DNA of 64,000 nt from Chryseobacterium sp. YIM B08800 (lineage in GTDB: Bacteria; Bacteroidota; Bacteroidia; Flavobacteriales; Weeksellaceae). The stretch is taken from assembly GCF_026163565.1 (NCBI RefSeq), contig NZ_JAPDKN010000011.1, positions 1-64,000 on the forward strand. Direction: 5' to 3'. Made by a program: the position numbers and the translations under genes. Within the stretch, counting starts at the first letter, position 1; every line of letters starts with the position of its first letter. Shown here piece by piece: positions 1-5,634 of the stretch. A model generated the notes under the pieces. The model saw nothing but the letters and a program-made list of their open reading frames with translations. It had not been told where the DNA came from and ran no database searches.

Positions 1-53
1 TTTAACCTAAAGAATTTGCATATTAACATAGAACATCGGGGCTATAAAAACCC

Positions 54-86
54 AAACCTAACAGGTCTTTAAAACCTGTTAGGTTT
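54..86. repeat. Perfect palindrome (REP-like hairpin)
   Basis: Two perfect 13-bp arms, AAACCTAACAGGT (54-66) and its complement (74-86), enclose the 7-nt loop CTTTAAA. It lies beyond the 3' end of the exosortase-F genes and lacks a clean T-tract on either side. Palindromes built on AACCTAACAGGTT are, from memory, common dispersed intergenic repeats in Flavobacteriia, so a dispersed repeat fits better than a gene-specific terminator. Confidence 0.7.
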
Positions 87-187
87 AATTATGCATGAAT
101 TAAGGTAATGTGGTCAAGAATACTTGCTGTTTTTACGAGAATAATTCATTAATCTATACAAAATCATTCTTATAAATTTCTCAAAAA

Positions 188-257
188 CACTCCGGAAGAG
201 TGATATCTGTGTAGCCAAAAATTAAAACGAACACAACGAGGCGATCCGTAGGAGCGC
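188..257. repeat. Pair of small GC-rich hairpins in repeat-like intergenic DNA
   Basis: A hairpin with arms CACTC (188-192) and GAGTG (198-202) is followed by an imperfect one at 241-257 (outer GCG/CGC, inner TCC/GGA). Both have CCGGA/CCGTA-type tips, unlike the AT-rich surroundings. Together with the palindrome at 54-86 they fill the 272-base gene-free left edge, which otherwise shows no ORF. They resemble REP-type dispersed repeats. Confidence 0.45.
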
Positions 258-272
258 TATCTTAAATTAAAA

Positions 273-716
273 TTAATAATCTGAATTCCTCAACATCATT
301 TGCTGTCTATAATAAAACAAAGGAATGATCAAAAGCAGAATCAAAGGCTGTATCACAAACCTTCTCATATAAAAAGAGAAAAGATGACCAATGTCAAATC
401 TATCTGAAATACAATACAAATAAATAGGGAAAGTAATAACAAAAATAATTGTAATCAAAATGGCTCCTTGAATCGTCCATTCCTTATTTTTAAATAAAAA
501 ATGAATGATAATACATGAAAAAAATAGGTTTAAAATAAATCTGAAAACGTAGCTGATAATCAGTTTTCCCCACTCAAAATGAGGAAATGCAATTTGATAA
601 TCTGCTTCGTGAAAGTAGTTCAGAAAAGGATCATAGAAAATATGGTCTTCCAGCATTCTTACTGCGATGAGCCCGCAAATTCCGACGATAACTAAAAACC
701 AACTAAGAATTTTCAT
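273..716 (-). CDS. Exosortase F system-associated membrane protein
   Basis: A 147-residue protein with about four hydrophobic segments (near residues 3-20, 50-75, 83-102 and 120-138) and basic connecting loops, as expected for an inner-membrane protein. It overlaps the 3' end of the exosortase gene by 14 bp, so the two are co-transcribed and probably translationally coupled. Small membrane proteins in this position accompany XrtF in Flavobacteriia; their molecular role is not established. The identification rests mainly on size, topology and the overlap with xrtF, because no catalytic motif is visible. No dedicated terminator was seen downstream, only the repeat hairpins. Confidence 0.7.
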   Translation of the reverse strand: MKILSWFLVIVGICGLIAVRMLEDHIFYDPFLNYFHEADYQIAFPHFEWGKLIISYVFRFILNLFFSCIIIHFLFKNKEWTIQGAILITIIFVITFPIYLYCISDRFDIGHLFSFYMRRFVIQPLILLLIIPLFYYRQQMMLRNSDY

Positions 717-1233
717 TTTTCAAAGCAAAAAATTTAATCCAGACTAGCCAAAGAACAACCACGCTACCGTAAATGATGGCAGGAAAAACGTAATCGTGAG
801 ACATTTTGCCGTAATGAGGATAATCACTATAAACAATATTAAGACCCGCAATTCTCAATACATTCATGATGTGAAGTAAAATTAAACCTACGCCCACAAA
901 AACAAATGTTTTAGCTCCCTTGTAGAATGCAAAAACAAAAGATAAAAACAAGATCATTACCGAAATTGCATTACAGCCTTCCACCATTCGGGTAACAAAA
1001 CCGGTCTTTACATGAAACCAAATCTGTTGTTTGGGTACATCATCATACAAAGCCGATGGGTATCCTAATGTATTTTGTACAAACATCACCTGTTTCGCTA
1101 CCATACGGGAAAAAGGATCAAGCCCCTGTTCTTTAAAACTGGTAAGATAAAATTGATACGCAAAAAGCAACACCAAATAAATGATGATAAAGCGCAGCAA
1201 AATCCCCAAAATAGGCTTAAAGTCTTTTAACAT
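703..1233 (-). CDS. xrtF: Exosortase family protein XrtF
   Basis: A 176-residue polytopic membrane protein with the exosortase catalytic set: Cys87 in EGCNAIS, Arg127 in LRIAG and His146 in SHDYVFP. Exosortases are membrane cysteine proteases/transpeptidases that process C-terminal sorting signals of exported proteins. XrtF is the short flavobacterial branch and, as far as I know, has no defined substrate. No PEP-CTERM-like substrate is encoded in this window; the sorting domains seen here are T9SS type. A -7 box (1238-1245) lies only 4 nt before the ATG, suggesting a leaderless transcript. Transcription diverges from the AmgK-like gene. Confidence 0.88.
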   Translation of the reverse strand: MLKDFKPILGILLRFIIIYLVLLFAYQFYLTSFKEQGLDPFSRMVAKQVMFVQNTLGYPSALYDDVPKQQIWFHVKTGFVTRMVEGCNAISVMILFLSFVFAFYKGAKTFVFVGVGLILLHIMNVLRIAGLNIVYSDYPHYGKMSHDYVFPAIIYGSVVVLWLVWIKFFALKNENS

Positions 1234-1237
1234 GCTG

Positions 1238-1245
1238 CAAAGATA
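1238..1245 (-). promoter_or_regulatory. -7 box of xrtF, 4 nt from ATG
   Basis: TATCTTTG on the minus strand matches the Bacteroidetes TAnnTTTG element. Only CAGC separates it from the xrtF ATG, so initiation is predicted at or next to the start codon. No clear -33 TTG was seen. Confidence 0.6.
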
Positions 1246-1265
1246 GCAATTAGCATGTAAATTAG

Positions 1266-1273
1266 TATATTTG
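1266..1273 (+). promoter_or_regulatory. -7 box of the AmgK-like gene
   Basis: TATATTTG on the plus strand lies 10 nt before the ATG at 1284, giving a very short leader. It is only about 20 bp from the divergent xrtF box, so the two promoters share a roughly 50-bp intergenic region. Confidence 0.6.
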
Positions 1274-1283
1274 TTACCATATT

Positions 1284-2306
1284 ATGACTTCTGAAAACGC
1301 AAAAAGATTTTTTGAAAACCATTTTGGTGAAAAATCAACTCAATTTGTTACGTTAGCTCAAAGCGGTTCTGCAAGGGTCAATTTTTTGGCTCAAAATCAT
1401 ATCGGGAAATACATTATTACCTATAACGAGAATATTTCCGAAAACGAAAGTTTTCTGTATTTTTCAGAGATTTTTTCTGAGTTAAATCTCAATACGCCAA
1501 AAATATTTTCTGTTTCAGGCGACCGCAAAATGTATATTCAGGAATTTTTAGGAGAAAAAACTTTTTCAGAAATCATTACCGAAGAAGGTTTGTCTGAAAA
1601 TGTAAAGACTTTGGTAAAACAAACTCTTAAACAACTTTTTGAGCTTCAGGTAAAAACCAACGGAAAAATAGATTTCCAAAAAACTTTTGAATACGAAAGT
1701 TATGACGAGCTTCCGGTAATGCATGATTTGTATTACTTTAAAAATTTCGTTGCTGATGTTTTAGAACTTGAATATCACAAATCTTCTTTGCTGAAAGAAT
1801 TTAAAGAAATCATTAAGCTGATAGAAAGCCTTGAGCCAAAAGGTATTATGATTCGCGATTTTCAGGCAAGAAATATCATGGTAAATAATCAAAATAAAGT
1901 TTCTTTTATAGACTATCAGTCAGCAATGAAGGGTCCTTTAATGTACGATGTCATTTCTTTTTTGTTTCAGGCTAAAGCTAATTTTCCTGAAAATTTCAAA
2001 AGCGAAATGCTTGAATTTTACATTCAACAGTTTGAAGACAAAGAAATTCAGCCTCAACTAAAAAATTCGGTAAAGCCGATTCAGATGATGAGGTTTTTGC
2101 AGGTTTTGGGAGCGTACGGTTTCCGTGGACTGATTCAGAGAAAACAACATTTCATTGCAAGCATCGATAAGGGCATTCAAAATATTACAGAATTTTCAGA
2201 AAATTGGGATCAGATGAAAAATTATCCGGAACTGAAAAAGGTAATTGAACAATTGGGCTCTGAAAAAGTAAAACTTAAAATATTAGAAATATTAAAGGTT
2301 AATTAA
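1284..2306 (+). CDS. Aminoglycoside-phosphotransferase-fold sugar kinase, AmgK-like
   Basis: A 340-residue APH/choline-kinase-fold phosphotransferase. The catalytic loop IRDFQARNIMV (near residue 190) and the metal-binding IDYQSAMKGPLMYD segment (near 210) match the AmgK pattern (RDxxxxN, then DFQDAxxGPxxYD). AmgK phosphorylates the anomeric hydroxyl of N-acetylmuramic acid or GlcNAc in the recycling route to UDP-MurNAc that bypasses de novo MurA/MurB. A MurU-like nucleotidyltransferase follows at 3367, which strongly supports this role. The ATG at 1284 is preceded by TATATTTG. Sugar specificity is inferred, since APH-fold enzymes also act on other small molecules. Confidence 0.72.
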   Translation: MTSENAKRFFENHFGEKSTQFVTLAQSGSARVNFLAQNHIGKYIITYNENISENESFLYFSEIFSELNLNTPKIFSVSGDRKMYIQEFLGEKTFSEIITEEGLSENVKTLVKQTLKQLFELQVKTNGKIDFQKTFEYESYDELPVMHDLYYFKNFVADVLELEYHKSSLLKEFKEIIKLIESLEPKGIMIRDFQARNIMVNNQNKVSFIDYQSAMKGPLMYDVISFLFQAKANFPENFKSEMLEFYIQQFEDKEIQPQLKNSVKPIQMMRFLQVLGAYGFRGLIQRKQHFIASIDKGIQNITEFSENWDQMKNYPELKKVIEQLGSEKVKLKILEILKVN

Positions 2307-2813
2307 ACCATTAAGATTTATTTAAGAAGTTAAGAATATTAAGAATGATAACGAAAAAAGAGGTCACTCAATTATCATACGAAATTACAGGACTTGCAAT
2401 AAAAGTTCATAAGGCACTTGGTCCTGGTTTGCTGGAAAGTATCTATGAAGAATGCTTAAAAATAGAACTGATAAAAAATGGGTATGATGTAAAACAACAA
2501 CTTTATACTACCATCGATTATGAAGGAGTAACTATTGAAACAAAATTAGTAGTCGATTTATTAGTCAACGATTTAATAATTGTAGAACTCAAAGCTGTGG
2601 AGGAAATACTCCCTATTCACGAAGCTCAACTTTTAACATACATGAAAGTTCTGAAAAAACCAGAGGGATTGCTGATTAACTTTTTCACAAATAATATCAC
2701 CAAATCTTTAAAACCGTTTATCAACGAATATTTTAAAGAGCTTCCGGACTAAAAATTTTGATTTATCAAAATACCTTAATAAAACTTAACTTCTTAAATG
2801 AATCTTAATGGTT
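2306..2813. repeat. Imperfect inverted repeat enclosing the GxxExxY gene
   Basis: The left arm (2306-2343) and the reverse complement of the right arm (2775-2813) agree at all but one of the first 29 positions, then diverge slightly with a 1-nt indel. Within each arm TTAAG recurs about every 8-11 bp. The left arm starts in the stop codon of the AmgK-like gene and ends one base before the ATG of the GxxExxY gene. The unit is about 508 bp, with no transposase and no obvious target duplication. Confidence 0.8.
2345..2752 (+). CDS. GxxExxY family protein
   Basis: A 135-residue protein with the family motif at Gly28-Leu-Leu-Glu31-Ser-Ile-Tyr34. Residues Asp72, Glu82 and Lys84 (VELK) form a PD-(D/E)XK-like core, which suggests a nuclease fold. 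The biological role of the family is not established. The gene sits between the AmgK-like kinase and the RapZ-like gene in the same direction, but the long inverted repeat around it indicates that it is a later insertion. The ATG begins two bases after the left arm ends, so its ribosome-binding region lies inside the repeat. Confidence 0.85.
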   Translation: MITKKEVTQLSYEITGLAIKVHKALGPGLLESIYEECLKIELIKNGYDVKQQLYTTIDYEGVTIETKLVVDLLVNDLIIVELKAVEEILPIHEAQLLTYMKVLKKPEGLLINFFTNNITKSLKPFINEYFKELPD

Positions 2814-2858
2814 CAAAAAAGAAATAAATTATCAACAATCAATTATAAATAATAAAAC

Positions 2859-3269
2859 ATGCTACACATAGACATTCACAGTTTTTCATATAAAAAAGGA
2901 GGAATTCCCAAAGACAACTCTGGAAACGGTGGTGGTTTTACATTCGATTGCCGAGGAATTTTAAATCCGGGAAGAGTAGAAGAATATAAAATCCAGACCG
3001 GAAACGATATTGGAGTTCAGGAATATTTAGAAACAAAAACAGAGATGCCTCAGTTTTTAGAATTAATTAAAAACTTAGTTTCAATTAACATCGATAATTA
3101 TTTGGGAAGAGGTTTTGAAAACCTGCAAATCAATTTCGGATGTACCGGAGGACAACACAGATCGGTTTATTCAGCCATCAAAATTGCTCATTTTATTGAA
3201 GAAAAATATGGTGATAAAGTAGAAATAAGTCTTCACCACGACGAGCAACACCAACTTAATCATAAGTAA
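2859..3269 (+). CDS. Stand-alone RapZ C-terminal domain protein
   Basis: This 136-residue protein corresponds to the C-terminal domain of RapZ. It begins with [11 protein letters not shown] and [10 protein letters not shown], which align with the RapZ SFGYK...FDVRxLPNP segment, and ends with [14 protein letters not shown] (residues 94-107), the conserved CTGGxHRSV loop. The N-terminal P-loop kinase domain of proteobacterial RapZ is absent. In E. coli the C-terminal domain binds glucosamine-6-phosphate and RNA and controls GlmS. Here it lies between AmgK-like and MurU-like genes, so sensing or handling an amino-sugar phosphate is a reasonable inference. Its stop codon lies within the left arm of the repeat at 3263-3358. 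Confidence 0.85.
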   Translation: MLHIDIHSFSYKKGGIPKDNSGNGGGFTFDCRGILNPGRVEEYKIQTGNDIGVQEYLETKTEMPQFLELIKNLVSINIDNYLGRGFENLQINFGCTGGQHRSVYSAIKIAHFIEEKYGDKVEISLHHDEQHQLNHK

Positions 3270-3358
3270 TAGGTGATGTGCAATAAGTAATATATTAGCT
3301 TCGCTATTATTATTTATTTACATTTTTTTAAATTACTCATTACCAATTACTCATTACC
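3263..3358. repeat. Empty inverted-repeat unit made of short tandem repeats
   Basis: The right arm is an exact 14-bp tandem pair, AATTACTCATTACC at 3331-3344 and 3345-3358. The left arm (about 3263-3292) carries two degenerate copies of its complement (AAGTAATAGGTGATG and AATAAGTAAT). Between them is a small palindrome around 3294-3309 and no ORF. The left arm overlaps the RapZ-like stop codon. The plan matches the repeats at 2306-2813, 10992-11067 and 58824-59306. Confidence 0.65.
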
Positions 3359-3366
3359 CATAATTT

Positions 3367-4080
3367 ATGAAGGCATTAATTTTTGCAGCAGGAAAAGGCA
3401 CCCGATTGAAACCTTTTACAGATCATCATCCTAAAGCTTTGGCTAAAGTGAATGACGTTCCGCTTTTGGAAAGAAATATAAAATATCTCAAAAGTTTCGG
3501 GATTACTGACTTTGTGATCAATATCCATCATTTTGGGGATCAAATTGTTACGTTTTTAAAGAAAAATGATAATTTTGGCTGTAAGATTGAAATCTCTGAT
3601 GAGTCTGATGAATTACTGGAAACCGGAGGTGGTTTGATTTTTGCTAAAGAATTCCTCAATCATGGTGAAGACTTCCTAATTATGAATGCAGATATCCTTA
3701 CCAAGATTAATATTGATGATTTTGTAAGCTACCACAAAGAAATCAAAGATTTTGCTACCTTAGCGGTTTCAGACAGAGAGAGTTCTAGAAAACTTTTGTT
3801 TAATGATGACTTGGTTTTACGAGGCTGGCTGAATGTACAGACAGGAGAACAACGTCTTGCAGAATTCAACAAGGGATTCAGACCTTTGGCTTTTAGCGGG
3901 GTGCATTGCATTAATCCTGTGATTTTTGATAAAATAAAGAGAACAGGAAAGTTTTCTGTGATGGAAGAATATCTGGATTTGATGCAGACCGAAAAAATTC
4001 ACGGTTTTGTACACGACAGCATTTTAGTTGATGTAGGAAGACCAGAGTCTGTGATTGAAGCAGAAAAATATTTTAAATAA
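3367..4080 (+). CDS. Sugar-1-phosphate nucleotidyltransferase, MurU-like
   Basis: A 237-residue GT-A-fold nucleotidyltransferase. The N-terminal signature AAGKGTRLKPFTDHHPKAL (residues 7-25) binds the NTP and acts in catalysis. NADILTKI (near 111) supplies the metal-binding Asp, and VDVGRPESV near the C-terminus is typical of the MobA-like/MurU group. MurU converts MurNAc-1-phosphate and UTP to UDP-MurNAc. Co-occurrence with the AmgK-like kinase supports this over a mannose-1-phosphate guanylyltransferase role, though substrate cannot be proved from sequence. The next gene starts 5 bp after its stop. Confidence 0.75.
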   Translation: MKALIFAAGKGTRLKPFTDHHPKALAKVNDVPLLERNIKYLKSFGITDFVINIHHFGDQIVTFLKKNDNFGCKIEISDESDELLETGGGLIFAKEFLNHGEDFLIMNADILTKINIDDFVSYHKEIKDFATLAVSDRESSRKLLFNDDLVLRGWLNVQTGEQRLAEFNKGFRPLAFSGVHCINPVIFDKIKRTGKFSVMEEYLDLMQTEKIHGFVHDSILVDVGRPESVIEAEKYFK

Positions 4081-4085
4081 TTTGA

Positions 4086-4838
4086 ATGAAAACTGAAGGA
4101 ACAAGAGACGAAAGTTTAGAAAATAAAGAATTAGATATCAACGAAACTAAATTACATAATAGTTTACGCGAAAAAACTTGGGACGAAACCATTACCAAAG
4201 ACAGCTGGATGGTTTTTAAAGTAATGGCAGAGTTTGTAGATGGCTACGAAAAAATGGCCAGAATAGGACCTTGCGTTTCTATTTTCGGGTCTGCTAGATT
4301 GAAGCCTGAAAGTAAATATTACCAAATGGCTGTTGAAATTGCTGAGAAGATCACCAAAATAGGTTTTGGTGTAATTACAGGAGGTGGTCCCGGAATTATG
4401 GAAGCAGGAAACAAAGGTGCTTTCAATGCAAAAGGGAAATCAATCGGGCTAAATATCGACCTTCCTTTCGAACAACATTTTAATCCGTATATTAACAAAC
4501 TGTATTCGCTGAATTTTGATTATTTCTTTGTAAGAAAAGTGATGTTTGTAAAATACTCTCAAGGATTTATTGTTATGCCGGGAGGTTTTGGTACATTAGA
4601 CGAACTTACTGAAGCGATTACACTAATCCAGACCAACAAAATAGGGCAGTTCCCAATTGTTTTGGTAGGATCTGAATTTTGGGGCGGTTTACTGGAATGG
4701 TTTAAAGAAACTTTACTAAAAGAAGGAATGATTTCTGAAGGTGATCTTGATCTTTACCGTGTGGTAGACAGTGCAGACGAAGCGGTAGCTCACATTAAGG
4801 CTTTTTATGACAAGTACTCTGTGAACGTTAACTTTTAA
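4086..4838 (+). CDS. LOG-family (TIGR00730) Rossmann-fold protein
   Basis: A 250-residue protein with the LOG hallmarks GGGPGIMEAGNKGA (near residue 99) and PGGFGTLDE (near 160), which form the nucleotide-monophosphate site. Characterised members are cytokinin riboside 5'-monophosphate phosphoribohydrolases; many bacterial ones are mislabelled lysine decarboxylases. Compared with the roughly 190-residue minimal LOG there is an N-terminal extension of about 50 charged residues. It starts 5 bp after the MurU-like gene, so it is part of that operon, although a link to wall recycling is not obvious. Confidence 0.85.
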   Translation: MKTEGTRDESLENKELDINETKLHNSLREKTWDETITKDSWMVFKVMAEFVDGYEKMARIGPCVSIFGSARLKPESKYYQMAVEIAEKITKIGFGVITGGGPGIMEAGNKGAFNAKGKSIGLNIDLPFEQHFNPYINKLYSLNFDYFFVRKVMFVKYSQGFIVMPGGFGTLDELTEAITLIQTNKIGQFPIVLVGSEFWGGLLEWFKETLLKEGMISEGDLDLYRVVDSADEAVAHIKAFYDKYSVNVNF

Positions 4839-4895
4839 TTGGCATCAAATTTGACAAAATATATTTAGCAATATGCTGTAAATCTATAAATTGAG

Positions 4896-5366
4896 ATGAA
4901 AAAATTTTTATATATATCGAGTGTTTTTACATTGATTATACTGATGAGTTTTTCTGTGGCAGACTTTTTTTCTTCCATGACAAAGGCAGATTATGTTGAT
5001 GGAAGCAAAACGCTAAAGTTTACGATGAAAGTAAATACAAGCCATATTTCTGATGCGATTAAAATCAACAGGAATACCGCAGGCTTTGAAGCTGAAGTAA
5101 AACGATATGTAAATAATAACTTTGATGTATTTGTAAATGGTTCTCCAAAATCTTTAACTTTCACAGGAAGTCAGGTAAGCGGAGAAACGGTTTGGGTGTA
5201 TTTTGAAGCCGGAGGTATTTCTGATATTAATACTTTAAAAATAAAAAACACGTTACTTTTAAGTGCGTTTCCTAAGCAAATAAACCTAGTAAGCATTGCG
5301 TATAAAGGAAACCAGAAAATGATGAATTTTCAGCGCGGAAAAGAGGTCAATGAAGTTTCTTTCTAA
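4896..5366 (+). CDS. Small exported protein, DUF6702-like
   Basis: A 156-residue protein with an N-terminal hydrophobic signal segment (residues 4-22). The mature part is mostly beta-strand-like, with a segment reading FTMKVNTSHISDAIKI and the C-terminal motif LVSIAYKGNQKMMNF. The overall pattern resembles the Bacteroidetes DUF6702 family, whose function is unknown. No catalytic residues are recognisable. It ends the plus-strand run and is followed by an intrinsic terminator at 5391. Confidence 0.6.
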   Translation: MKKFLYISSVFTLIILMSFSVADFFSSMTKADYVDGSKTLKFTMKVNTSHISDAIKINRNTAGFEAEVKRYVNNNFDVFVNGSPKSLTFTGSQVSGETVWVYFEAGGISDINTLKIKNTLLLSAFPKQINLVSIAYKGNQKMMNFQRGKEVNEVSF

Positions 5367-5390
5367 AAGAGATTTCAAATATGAATAACG

Positions 5391-5422
5391 AAACCATTGC
5401 TTTTGCAGTGGTTTTTTTGTTT
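5391..5422 (+). terminator. Intrinsic terminator
   Basis: Arms AAACCATTGC and GCAGTGGTTT (one G-T pair) with loop TTTT, followed by a run of T. It closes the plus-strand run that ends with the DUF6702-like gene. Confidence 0.8.
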
Positions 5423-5573
5423 TTTATAATGATGATATTTAATCGATAAAACTTTTCAATGAGGATTGGTATCTGACGATATTAAGCTTACTGAATATAT
5501 TAGGTATTTCTTTTAATTCATTAAATCTTTAGATTTTAAATAACTTATAGATAGCAGCGAATAAAATTTAAAA

Positions 5574-5607
5574 AAAGAATCCATCTCACGGATGAGACAG
5601 ATTCTTT
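5574..5607 (-). terminator. Intrinsic terminator, probably bidirectional
   Basis: Arms AAAGAATC and GATTCTTT with inner TCTCA/TGAGA pairing around CGGA. A-rich DNA on the left gives U-runs for minus-strand transcripts. It lies 28 bp past the T9SS gene at 5635, between convergent genes. Confidence 0.75.
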
Positions 5608-5634
5608 AAAATTAAGTATAGTTTGAAAAAAAAA

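Noticed and set aside
4086-4838. Annotation of the LOG-family gene as lysine decarboxylase
   Set aside because: The PGGxGTxxE motif marks the phosphoribohydrolase family; no PLP-binding features are present.
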